Below, one piece after another: positions 14,941-21,901 of a DNA stretch of 22,034 bases. A program made the position numbers and the translations under genes. The stretch's first letter is position 1; each line of letters opens with the position of its first letter. The notes under the pieces were generated by a model, which had not been told where the DNA came from, searched no databases, and worked only from the letters and a program-made list of their open reading frames with translations. The DNA lies in assembly GCA_902767455.1 (NCBI GenBank), contig CACXHH010000238.1:1-22034 (forward strand), given 5' to 3'. This stretch comes from an uncultured Eubacteriales bacterium. GTDB taxonomy: Bacteria > Bacillota > Clostridia > Christensenellales > Borkfalkiaceae.

Positions 14941-15292
14941 CCAAATACTCCAGGATGTAGGCGAATTGCAAGAAGATATGACCACGGCACAGGGGGACAT
15001 CACTTCCTTGCAGACTGCGGTCGGCGGTAAGGCTTCGGTCGCAATCTCCACCACGGTCACCCTCGCATCCGCATCGTGGACGGCATCGGGTTCTCTCTAC
15101 ACACAGGCGGTCTCGGTCAGCGGACTTCTCGCTACTGATACTCCGTTTTGCCAAGCGGTCTGCGATGATGCGACAGATGCCGAAGCATGGGGCGCAATAA
15201 TCAAAGCGACACCCACGGCAGGTACGCTGACTTTCACGGCAACGGAGACACTGTCCGTGGACTTGGATATTCAAGTGGTGGTGATCAGATGA
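14897..15292 (+). CDS. small tail fibre or appendage protein
   Basis: The 131-aa protein has an N-terminal segment YQLSKTGAQINQILQDVGEL followed by a short coiled coil (about 20-40), then a Thr/Ser/Ala-rich beta domain. The N-terminal motif is common on phage receptor-binding and neck-appendage proteins and probably trimerises and anchors the domain. AAGGAG precedes the ATG. Its stop overlaps the next start as ATGA, suggesting a joint fibre unit. Confidence 0.75.
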   Translation: MAKEYQLSKTGAQINQILQDVGELQEDMTTAQGDITSLQTAVGGKASVAISTTVTLASASWTASGSLYTQAVSVSGLLATDTPFCQAVCDDATDAEAWGAIIKATPTAGTLTFTATETLSVDLDIQVVVIR

Positions 15293-16560
15293 GCGTAGGT
15301 ATTATGCTTTATCACAGTTTAAAGGCAGGAAATCTCCCCAAAGAGTACCAAGAAGTCAATTGGATAAGGTCGAGTGGCGGTAGCGGTAAGCCGTATATCG
15401 ACACGGGATACACCCCTAACGAGAAGACAAGGGTCAAGATAAGGATGCAATGGTACTACCTCAACAACTCCAACTGGGGTGGCTTTGGCTCGGGTGAGTC
15501 TGCTACATCAAGGTCGTTCTCGATTTACAACTACTCCAACGCCTTAAACATCTGTTATGGCTCACAGAACATCGGTGCTGACACAAGCGGACATTGGGAT
15601 ATAACCCTCTATCATGTTTACACAATCGACTTCAACAGGAACGTATGCACGGTCATTGACAATTCCGATAATAACAGCACCAAGACATGGACGCTGAATA
15701 ATTACACGTTCACCGCACCGTACACCATGTATCTGTTCGGTGTGCATCGTGCGACATCGGGATTCGCAGGGGTAGCAATCCACGGTGGAGTTGAGATATA
15801 CGATGACGATGTGCTAGTACGGTATCTCATCCCTTGCTACCGTAAGGCAGACAATGTGATTGGATATTACGACACGGTCGGCAAGACTTTCTATTCAAGT
15901 CCTACGGGCAAGTTTTGGAGAGGCACGGCAATCAAGAGGCTACCGAGTGCATATCAGCAAGTCGAGTCCATCGAGTCAAGCGGTACACAGTATCTCAATA
16001 CGGGTCTTGACTTGTCGGGCGGTTATCACATCCATGCCTACATGATATTTAAAGACCAATCCAATCTGCTCGATACATACTTCGGAACGGAGAATGGTGG
16101 CTCACCATACGCAAGCGTTATGGTTAGAGAGGGATCTTCAAGCGTGTTACAGTTCAACACGGGCGAGGGCGGTCTGTCCAAAACCTCAAGTTTCAACGGC
16201 AACGGTGGCTCGTTCCTTGAACTGTACGCACAGAACTCCGCATCAAAAATAGTGTGGACACCTGTTTGGGGTTCGGAGTCAACATGGACGGGAAGTTATC
16301 CATCTGCGATTTCTTCGTATCCGTTAATCATTTTTGCTTCAAGCCTCGGTAGCGGTGTGTCACGATTTGCACAGACAACGATGTACGAATTTACCGTTTG
16401 GGATGGCAACGAGAACTTGGTTGGAGACTTCGTGCCATGCTACAGAAAGTCCGATGGCGTGATTGGTGCTTATGACCTAGTCACAAAGCAATTCCTCACC
16501 AACTTGGGGAGCGGAGATTTTTCAAAAGGCAGTTCGCTTAATCCCGCCAAAAGAACTTGA
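15289..16560 (+). CDS. tail fibre protein with two tandem lectin-like domains
   Basis: Start ATG 15289 overlaps the previous stop (ATGA); the longer open frame from 15187 lies inside the upstream gene. The 423-aa protein consists of two copies of one domain, about residues 16-211 and 218-414. Each opens LPxxYQxV and an SSG strand and closes with PCYRKxDxVIGxYDxVxKxF and a Gly-rich strand. This jelly-roll, concanavalin-like module is common in gut bacterial and phage surface proteins and is expected to bind glycans. A frame-shifted remnant of the same closing motif lies just after the stop (16563-16625). Confidence 0.85.
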   Translation: MSVGIMLYHSLKAGNLPKEYQEVNWIRSSGGSGKPYIDTGYTPNEKTRVKIRMQWYYLNNSNWGGFGSGESATSRSFSIYNYSNALNICYGSQNIGADTSGHWDITLYHVYTIDFNRNVCTVIDNSDNNSTKTWTLNNYTFTAPYTMYLFGVHRATSGFAGVAIHGGVEIYDDDVLVRYLIPCYRKADNVIGYYDTVGKTFYSSPTGKFWRGTAIKRLPSAYQQVESIESSGTQYLNTGLDLSGGYHIHAYMIFKDQSNLLDTYFGTENGGSPYASVMVREGSSSVLQFNTGEGGLSKTSSFNGNGGSFLELYAQNSASKIVWTPVWGSESTWTGSYPSAISSYPLIIFASSLGSGVSRFAQTTMYEFTVWDGNENLVGDFVPCYRKSDGVIGAYDLVTKQFLTNLGSGDFSKGSSLNPAKRT

Positions 16561-16562
16561 GA

Positions 16563-16625
16563 GGCAAACAGTTTTATACCAATGGCGGTAGCGGAACATT
16601 TACAAAGGGCGGTGACGTGACATGA
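16563..16625 (+). pseudogene. remnant of a lectin-domain C-terminus
   Basis: Read in the -1 frame relative to the fibre gene, these bases encode GKQFYTNGGSGTFTKGGDVT before a TGA. That is the closing motif of the same lectin-like domain (compare KQFLTNLGSGDFSKG near the end of the fibre gene). It has no start of its own and overlaps the next gene by four bases. It looks like the leftover end of a replaced or deleted domain copy. Confidence 0.6.
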
Positions 16626-16888
16626 CATTCGACATAACAACCATTTCAGTTCTGATAGGGGTGATAGGTGGCATCTTGGGCATCTTGAATCAATTGACGA
16701 ATTTACGAAAGCAACAGGAAGAAGTTCTCAAGAAACAGGCGGTGCGAGACAAGGACGTAGAGGACAGGCTCGGACGGATTGAGGAGAGATTAAACTCACA
16801 CAATTCGTATGCGGAAAAGTTCGCCTCCCTCGCAGAAGCAATCGTGGAAATGAAAACCGACATCAAGTGGATTAAGGAGCAGAAGTGA
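16622..16888 (+). CDS. small membrane protein with coiled coil
   Basis: The 88-aa protein has one hydrophobic N-terminal segment (about residues 8-26, SVLIGVIGGILGILNQL) followed by a charged coiled coil to the end. This is the layout of XhlA-like and other lysis-region accessory proteins, which sit in the host inner membrane. It could assist the holin or anchor an appendage; the sequence does not decide. GGGCGG is a weak ribosome site about ten bases upstream. Confidence 0.65.
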   Translation: MTFDITTISVLIGVIGGILGILNQLTNLRKQQEEVLKKQAVRDKDVEDRLGRIEERLNSHNSYAEKFASLAEAIVEMKTDIKWIKEQK

Positions 16889-18420
16889 TGGTAACTACCA
16901 AACTAAACTTATCCATGACCGAACCCTCGGTACGGCAGATATACGCCAAACAGGGTGACACAGGGCGAGTGCTTGACATTGCCCTCGACCAAACTCCCGA
17001 AGACGGCACTCTCCGCATCCTACGCCCCGATGGCGTAGAGGTGACGAGTGAAGCGGTCACAGGGGGAGAGGTTGAAAGCGGTGGCACGTTTGAATCCCTC
17101 ACCGAAGCGGATGTGACGGAACTGACCGTGGGTATCGAGCCTGTGCAAGACCTCAACGGATATGACAAGCCGTGGGTTGGGGGAGCGGGGAAAAATAAAC
17201 TGCAAGTAACGGCTTCAAGTGGCACATCTCGAGGCATCACGGCAACAGTAAATTCTGACGGCTCGGTAACAATAAACGGAACCGCAACAGGAATATATAA
17301 TTGCACTCTAAATAATACGCTCACTTTGGACGGTAACTATATTTTGAGCGGTTGTCCGTCTGGCGGTGCTGCTGGAACATATAGAGTGGACTGCTATTGG
17401 GATGGTCAAGGGGCTTTAATCGACAGTGGCAGTGGCGTTGCAATTTCGCCAAACGGAAATACGATAACAACGAGAATCACTGTCTTTCAAGGCGTGACAA
17501 TGAACAACGTCAAGTTCTACCCCATGATACGTCTTGCCACCGAAACTGACCCAACATGGCAACCCTACTCCAACATCTGCCCCATCACAGGGAATGACGA
17601 GGTAAGGGTGACACGGACAGGGAAGAATCTGTTTGACGTATCGCTTGGACAGTACAAAGCGTTAAATCCAACAACAGGCGAACTCGGTGCTGATAACCCC
17701 ATAAGGTTCACGAGCGCACTAACGGATTTGCCCGATGGAACATATACATTCTCGTTCGGTTCTAATATGTTCATCATCGGAATTGCTTTTTACGACAAAA
17801 GTGGGAACTTCAAGAGGTATGACGCCAAAAACTTCTCTGTGACCGCACAGACGTTCTCTGTCGAAAGAGAAAAAATCCGCCTGTATTGTGGAAGCGCACA
17901 GAACCATGACGATTTGGTTAATGGCTTAAGCGTAGGGCAACTTGAACTCGGCTCAACCGCCACCTCCTACGAACCCTATCAAGGCTCTACCTACACCACC
18001 TCTCTCGGACAGACCGTCTATGGCGGTACATTGGATATGGTCACAGGGGTGCTGACGGTCACGCACGGGAATATAGCAAGTTACAATGGCGAAACATTAC
18101 CGTCAACATGGATAAGTGACCGTGATGTATATGCAAGTGGAACAACACCGACAACAGGCGCACAAGTGGTCTACGAACTTGCTACACCTTTGACCTACAC
18201 CTTGACCGCCCAACAGATCAAAACCCTATTAGGCACTAACAATGTGTGGGCATCTTCGGGAGACATTGTGAACATCACATTCACCTATGGCGGTCTGCTC
18301 TCGGAACTCCCAAGCGAAGCAACCTCAATAGTCGGCAAATGTTACTGCGACATTGAGCAGAACGGAGTATCTTCCATGCCGTTCACCTTAAACGTGAAGA
18401 AGAATGAGAGGGAATCATGA
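16888..18420 (+). CDS. BppU-like baseplate protein split by two binding modules
   Basis: The protein is 510 aa from ATG 16888; AAGGAG lies eight bases upstream, and a GTG three bases earlier is possible. Residues 1-55 (SVRQIYAKQGDTGRVLDIAL) match the start of the BppU upper-baseplate domain, and the last 40 residues (VGKCYCDIEQNGVSSMPFTL) match its end. Between them are two beta modules, one beginning at GKNKLQVTAS and one at GKNLFDVSLG, each ending in a PY strand (FYPMIRL...WQPYS and QLELGSTATSYEPY). These modules are frequent in gut phages and probably bind carbohydrate. The first module is visibly more AT-rich. Confidence 0.8.
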   Translation: MVTTKLNLSMTEPSVRQIYAKQGDTGRVLDIALDQTPEDGTLRILRPDGVEVTSEAVTGGEVESGGTFESLTEADVTELTVGIEPVQDLNGYDKPWVGGAGKNKLQVTASSGTSRGITATVNSDGSVTINGTATGIYNCTLNNTLTLDGNYILSGCPSGGAAGTYRVDCYWDGQGALIDSGSGVAISPNGNTITTRITVFQGVTMNNVKFYPMIRLATETDPTWQPYSNICPITGNDEVRVTRTGKNLFDVSLGQYKALNPTTGELGADNPIRFTSALTDLPDGTYTFSFGSNMFIIGIAFYDKSGNFKRYDAKNFSVTAQTFSVEREKIRLYCGSAQNHDDLVNGLSVGQLELGSTATSYEPYQGSTYTTSLGQTVYGGTLDMVTGVLTVTHGNIASYNGETLPSTWISDRDVYASGTTPTTGAQVVYELATPLTYTLTAQQIKTLLGTNNVWASSGDIVNITFTYGGLLSELPSEATSIVGKCYCDIEQNGVSSMPFTLNVKKNERES

Positions 18421-18755
18421 CTACAACAGTATCTATTTCTCAAGACCTCACCGTTCCTGTCAGACAAGTCATCTACTCCAAAGTAGGCGATACCCAACGC
18501 TATGTTGAGGTTACCCTATTCAATGACGGAGTAGTGTGGGAAGTGCCAAGCGGTGCGACCGCATCCGTCCATGCGGAACAGATGGACGAAACCTATGTGG
18601 AGAGTTCGACCTCGACCATAGACGGAAACACCATCACCGCACTACTCCCGACCTATACTTGCGAGGGAACTACTCCCACGGAGATAGCGATAGAGAGCGG
18701 TGGACAGACCGTAGCGACCTTTGACTTCTATGTGGAAGTACTTAAATCAGCATAA
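18417..18755 (+). CDS. BppU-like baseplate protein, uninterrupted form
   Basis: The 112-aa protein contains VRQVIYSKVGDTQRYVEVTL, parallel to the start of the upstream BppU-like protein, then a compact beta domain ending in ATFDFYVEVLKSA. It has no inserted module, so it may show what the upstream protein looked like before insertion, and could be its assembly partner. The start overlaps the previous stop as ATGA. Confidence 0.78.
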   Translation: MTTTVSISQDLTVPVRQVIYSKVGDTQRYVEVTLFNDGVVWEVPSGATASVHAEQMDETYVESSTSTIDGNTITALLPTYTCEGTTPTEIAIESGGQTVATFDFYVEVLKSA

Positions 18756-18767
18756 GGAGATAACGCA

Positions 18768-19025
18768 ATGTCAAACAAAGTATACGATACGTTAAAATGG
18801 CTATGCCTTATCGGCATCCCTACATTCACCACTTTCTTCGTCACTTTGGATTCCGTCTTTGGATGGGGATTAGGTGACACGGTTGCTAAAGTATCTGCGG
18901 CGGTATGCGCTCTTATCGGTGGATTGATTGGCATATCTTCTGCACAGTATTACAAAGCAAACGGTTCTCTCCCCATGCCCGAAGATGAAACAGAAGTAGA
19001 TAACAACGAGGTGGGCGAGGGATGA
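18768..19025 (+). CDS. holin, Dp-1-like
   Basis: The 85-aa protein has two membrane segments: about residues 10-30 (LCLIGIPTFTTFFVTL) and about 40-60 (VSAAVCALIGGLIGI). The YDTLKWLCLIGIPT start is typical of the Dp-1/LL-H holin group, and the C-terminus is strongly acidic. It would open the cytoplasmic membrane at a set time and release the endolysin. AAGGAG precedes the ATG. It overlaps the endolysin start (ATGA). Confidence 0.9.
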   Translation: MSNKVYDTLKWLCLIGIPTFTTFFVTLDSVFGWGLGDTVAKVSAAVCALIGGLIGISSAQYYKANGSLPMPEDETEVDNNEVGEG

Positions 19026-19840
19026 ACTTCATCTATCCTTTAAGCCGATACATCAAGATAACCCAAGTCTATTGGAGCGGTCACCTCGGAGTAGACTTCG
19101 GATGGAATGACGGAGCGTACTGCAATCAGCCAATCGTGGCAATCGAGGACGGCACGGTAGTCGGGTGCGCTGACGGATATGGCAACACCTATCCTAATAA
19201 GAGAATCTACGGCAACTATGTCAACATCTCGCACGGCAACGGATGGTACTCCATGTACGGACACCTCTTGAAAGGCATCACCGTCCAAAAGGGGCAGACC
19301 GTCCGCAAGGGGCAAGTGATTGGCTATATGGGCAACACAGGCTACTCAAATGGTCAGCATCTGCACTTTGAACTCCGCAAGGGAGCGAATGCAAAGGCGA
19401 ACAGTATCGACCCTCTAAACTACCTTTTCGTCGAGGACAGGACAATATTCGTGAATCCGTCCTCTAAAGAATATGACAGGATCAGATACAGAGACACATC
19501 CCCTGTTCAGCCTGTCGAGCGGAACACGGCGGTAGACCAAATCGAAGTCGGTCTCGCTTTCCTCAACTGTCGGAACAAGCCATCCCTCAAAGGTGAACGG
19601 CTCGGCTTCTTGGCAGAGGGATTCTACAATGTCAGCGAGATTACCGAAGCAGAGGGATACACATGGTATCGCATCGGCTTGGACAGATGGTGCGCTCAAG
19701 TGGACAAGGTCACGTTCCTCAAGGGTAGCGCATCCAAGACCTACAAGGTACTGTTTCCCTACGTTTCTGTCGGTGACCGTGATAAACTGATAGACCTAGC
19801 ACAGGAAGCGCAACTCCGCATCATAGTGGAAGAGAACTGA
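19022..19840 (+). CDS. endolysin: M23 metallopeptidase with SH3-like domain
   Basis: In the 272-aa protein, residues 15-130 form an M23 (LytM) peptidase with all zinc and catalytic residues: HLGVD (H21, D25), YGHL (H80) and HLHFE (H112, H114). It should cleave peptide cross-bridges of peptidoglycan. Residues of about 172-232 form an SH3-like wall-binding domain (LNCRNKPSLKGERLG, WYRIGLDRWC). A tail of about 40 residues follows. There is no signal peptide, so export depends on the holin just upstream. Confidence 0.95.
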   Translation: MNFIYPLSRYIKITQVYWSGHLGVDFGWNDGAYCNQPIVAIEDGTVVGCADGYGNTYPNKRIYGNYVNISHGNGWYSMYGHLLKGITVQKGQTVRKGQVIGYMGNTGYSNGQHLHFELRKGANAKANSIDPLNYLFVEDRTIFVNPSSKEYDRIRYRDTSPVQPVERNTAVDQIEVGLAFLNCRNKPSLKGERLGFLAEGFYNVSEITEAEGYTWYRIGLDRWCAQVDKVTFLKGSASKTYKVLFPYVSVGDRDKLIDLAQEAQLRIIVEEN

Positions 19841-19893
19841 ATCGGACTTTTCCAAGCGACTTTCCTCACCATTTCGGATTTTTCCAATGAGAG

Positions 19894-20129
19894 CGGTATC
19901 AGTAGCGGTATCAGTAGAAGCACCAACCAACGCTACTCAACACTACTCAACGCTAGAGCGCAGAAAATACCAAGATACAACGAACCCCTATGCCATAGGC
20001 GTTTTTGCCTATTTCATAGGGGTTTCATTTTGGGCAAAAAGAATACCCTGTCTCTGCCGTCTGTCCCTAGATAGGGGTCGAACCTTTCCCTATTTTATAG
20101 GGGTTTGCGAGGTGTCTCGGTATCAGTAG
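19894..20129 (+). repeat. CGGTATCAGTAG direct repeats (three copies)
   Basis: Two copies are directly adjacent (19894-19905 and 19906-19917) and a third lies at 20118-20129, followed by a weak relative (AGTAACAGTA). Between them CTACTCAAC occurs at 19933-19941 and 19943-19951. Short spaced direct repeats flanking structured DNA resemble integrase arm sites or iterons; which of these, if either, is not shown. Confidence 0.6.
19983..20024 (+). terminator. long hairpin terminator after endolysin
   Basis: AACCCCTATG (19983-19992) pairs with CATAGGGGTT (20015-20024), then after a CC/TT internal loop ATAGGC pairs with GCCTAT around GTTTTT. It is followed by TCATTTT. This is a stable structure 142 bp after the endolysin and should end the late rightward transcript. 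A shorter relative (CCCTAT-TTT-ATAGGG, 20088-20102) follows. Confidence 0.7.
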
Positions 20130-20184
20130 AGTAACAGTAAAATTTAATTTTCTCCACAAGCTGCTACCATATAATAGCACAAGA

Positions 20185-20218
20185 AAAAGCACCCCGGAAA
20201 GGATAACAGGGTGCTTTT
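20185..20218. terminator. bidirectional terminator between convergent operons
   Basis: AAAAGCACCC (20185-20194) pairs perfectly with GGGTGCTTTT (20209-20218), loop of 14 bases. The A/T ends give a T run on either strand (TTTTCC rightward, TTTTTCTTG leftward). It lies between the rightward lysis genes and the leftward small terminase operon. Confidence 0.8.
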
Positions 20219-20329
20219 CCCATTTAAGAGGACTACCAAATGCAAGAGGAAACTATCATGAAAAAACAATCATTGGAGAATTTCTGAAGACATCTATATT
20301 GTACCACGCTATCGTGGCGAAAAATGGTG

Positions 20330-20842
20330 TCAATCAATTTCCTCGTACTTTGCATCCACGGCATACTTGTCTTTGAGCTGCTTCAACTCTTTCTCGGTCT
20401 TGGGGAGTCCAAGCGGTGTGTTGTGTTCCACCACGATGTGCTTGTCCTCTCTCCATCCGAAATTGGCTTTCTGCGAGAAGATGGCGAAGATGTTATTGGC
20501 TGATCCCTCTAAAGCAGCTTGAGCCAACATGGAAGAAAACAACTCCCTCACTTGCTCAAACCACACCCTGGTCTCATCCGTTTCGCCATGCGATCTCAAG
20601 TATGCGGTAATCGAGGATGTGGTATGCCCTAGCGCAATCGCAAAGGATTGGTTGTCGGGTAGGACTCCCTTGTTTAGGCAATCATGGAGATACAGTTTGG
20701 TTCTCTCCTTGACCGCTTCGACATCCTTGAGGTTGACCGCCCCCAACTCCTCTGAATAGTTGAGGACTTCGATGCCACGCTGAACGGCATTGGCGATTTT
20801 CTCTCTCTGTTCTTCCGGGGTTATGTCATTCTTCTTTGCCAT
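20330..20842 (-). CDS. terminase small subunit (TerS)
   Basis: The 170-aa protein starts at ATG 20842, chosen because GGGAG lies seven bases upstream. A helical N-terminus leads to a helix-turn-helix-like segment (SFAIALGHTTSSITAYLRSHG) expected to bind the pac or cos DNA. A later helix (FEQVRELFSSMLAQAALEGS) and NIFAIFSQKANFGWREDK, the closing motif of many Firmicutes phage TerS, follow. It is the last gene of the leftward operon, convergent with the lysis genes and on the opposite strand from TerL. It overlaps the gene before it by 17 bases. Confidence 0.82.
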   Translation of the reverse strand: MAKKNDITPEEQREKIANAVQRGIEVLNYSEELGAVNLKDVEAVKERTKLYLHDCLNKGVLPDNQSFAIALGHTTSSITAYLRSHGETDETRVWFEQVRELFSSMLAQAALEGSANNIFAIFSQKANFGWREDKHIVVEHNTPLGLPKTEKELKQLKDKYAVDAKYEEID

Positions 20843-21092
20843 GCTCTTTCTCCCACGCTTTGATGCGCTCGTAGTAATCGATTTTGGCGATTTCGGCATT
20901 CGCCGGTCTGTGCGGTGGGTCTAGCAAGAGGGATGCTTCTTCCATCAAGACATCTACACACATCGCTTTCCACGATTCCTCGTTGCGTTCCCTCTCTCGC
21001 TCGTACTCCAAGTACGGACATCCCAAACAGGCTGACCTATGAGCGCATCTCATTAATGCCCTCGCTAACTGTCTTTTATCTTCACATATCAT
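20826..21092 (-). CDS. Cys-rich small phage protein (88 aa)
   Basis: The protein starts at ATG 21092, overlapping the upstream gene end by 11 bases, with GGAG 11 bases upstream. Near the N-terminus it has C3, C16, H18, C22 and C25 with the phrase CLGCPY, then C45 in CVDVLMEEASLLL. Small early phage proteins with a CxxCPY cluster followed by this helix are common in gut phages and probably bind a metal; their function is unknown. The C-terminus is charged and helical. Confidence 0.65.
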   Translation of the reverse strand: MICEDKRQLARALMRCAHRSACLGCPYLEYERERERNEESWKAMCVDVLMEEASLLLDPPHRPANAEIAKIDYYERIKAWEKEHGKEE

Positions 21093-21402
21093 CTAACATA
21101 TTTCTCCTTGCGCTATAGTATCCATACGAGACCCCAAGCCTTTCGGCTTCCAGGGCATCTTCCTCGATGGCTTTCATGTTATCCGCTCTTTGCGCTTGAA
21201 CGGTGATGAGTTTCCGTTGGACGTGGATGGTTTTCCCTTTCGCTCTCGCTTCTCTGCGGATTCGGTTTGCGACTTCTCTCTGTTGTTTTCGGAAGACCTC
21301 ACGGCATTCAAAGCTGCACACCTTGCGAAGATGGGAGTCGGGTTTGAACTCCTTGCCACACACCACGCACGTTCTGATTGTATCTTCCGGGATTCTCGCC
21401 AT
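21082..21402 (-). CDS. 4-Cys zinc-finger protein with basic helix
   Basis: The 106-aa protein starts at ATG 21402 after a GGGGGAG site; a longer frame to 21429 has no ribosome site. A zinc knuckle is formed by C12, C15, C29 and C33 (CVVCGKEF...CSFEC). A strongly basic helix follows (KQQREVANRIRREARAKGK), which could contact nucleic acid. The end, AERLGVSYGYYSARR, resembles a motif in small gut phage regulators. A DNA- or RNA-binding role is likely but unproved. No HNH nuclease residues are seen. Confidence 0.7.
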   Translation of the reverse strand: MARIPEDTIRTCVVCGKEFKPDSHLRKVCSFECREVFRKQQREVANRIRREARAKGKTIHVQRKLITVQAQRADNMKAIEEDALEAERLGVSYGYYSARRNMLDDM

Positions 21403-21485
21403 TATCGATCTCCCCCTGCAATCACGCATGAAAAGAGAACCATTGTTATTGCGCTTCCCACAAACATACCTAATATAAAACTCAT
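21402..21485 (-). CDS. 27-aa membrane micro-protein, DUF3789-like
   Basis: The ATG at 21485 overlaps the RusA stop (ATGA), and its TAA overlaps the next ATG (TAATG). GGAG lies nine bases upstream. The peptide is almost entirely one hydrophobic helix (SFILGMFVGSAITMVLFSCV) with a short GGDR end, the pattern of DUF3789 micro-proteins in Firmicutes phages. Function unknown; the coupled position on both sides supports translation. Confidence 0.7.
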   Translation of the reverse strand: MSFILGMFVGSAITMVLFSCVIAGGDR

Positions 21486-21901
21486 ACTATTTCTCTCCAC
21501 TGTTCATACTCTTCTTCATACGGCATGATGATGACCTCTGTTCTAGGGTTGGTCTTGGAATAAAAGGTCTTGGCATCCGCTTCGGCAATGATGTCTCGGT
21601 TGTCATCAGCGAGAACCTCGGCATCGACTAGAATATCCCACAAGGCTTCCTGTAGGTTGACGGTGTCCACTCTCCGTCTGCTTGGCATGAAGAACCGCAC
21701 ATCGATGTGGCAAGGGTATGTGATGGGCGTGTCGGGTATGCCCTTTGCCCGAATGATTTTCTCGCAATCTTTTGCGTACTTCTTGTACCTCGCAGATTGA
21801 GCGATGAACGGTCTCTTGGTCTTGGGGTTCGTCAGAATCTGTTGGGAGTTCTTCTTCCCCACAGGAGGCATCGGGATTTCGTAGACATAGTTAGTTGCCA
21901 T
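21482..21901 (-). CDS. RusA-like Holliday junction resolvase
   Basis: In the 139-aa protein the RusA fold is indicated by MPPVGKKNSQQI at the N-terminus, then the acidic block RRRVDTVNLQEALWDILVDA and LADDNRD (D79, D89, D93, D99, D100), and an NPRTEVIIMP end strand. It would cut four-way junctions before packaging. E. coli RusA uses a DxD pair in this block; here the second Asp position is Val81, as I recall for the DLxN subfamily of Firmicutes phages. GAGGTG is five bases before the ATG, which overlaps the upstream gene by 11 bases. Confidence 0.88.
   Translation of the reverse strand: MATNYVYEIPMPPVGKKNSQQILTNPKTKRPFIAQSARYKKYAKDCEKIIRAKGIPDTPITYPCHIDVRFFMPSRRRVDTVNLQEALWDILVDAEVLADDNRDIIAEADAKTFYSKTNPRTEVIIMPYEEEYEQWREIV

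Larger units (their letters stand above)
19841..20329. other. 489-bp non-coding junction between convergent operons
   Basis: No convincing gene lies here. An 80-codon frame at 19887-20129 lacks a ribosome site and is built from the repeats. The region holds three copies of CGGTATCAGTAG, two of CTACTCAAC, repeated ATAGGGG/CCCTAT hairpins, and a bidirectional terminator. It ends at the stop of the leftward small terminase gene. Such a repeat-rich gap could hold an attachment or packaging site, but no core can be proved without the host junction. Confidence 0.6.

Noticed and set aside
15187..15288. N-terminal extension of the lectin fibre gene
   Set aside because: It lies inside the previous gene in another frame; the ATGA overlap at 15289 gives a clear coupled start.
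19887..20129. 80-codon open frame after the endolysin
   Set aside because: It has no ribosome site, and its sequence is made of direct repeats and terminator arms.
20240..20287. 15-codon frame (inner ATG at 20258 with AGAGGA) after the bidirectional terminator, and a TATAAT at 20170-20175
   Set aside because: No -35 box matches at 16-18 bp, and the peptide is too short to judge; a small RNA here cannot be supported from sequence alone.
20273..20300. Promoter-like TTGGAG-16-TATATT pointing into terS
   Set aside because: The hexamers are weak, and transcription would run antisense to terS with no gene to serve.
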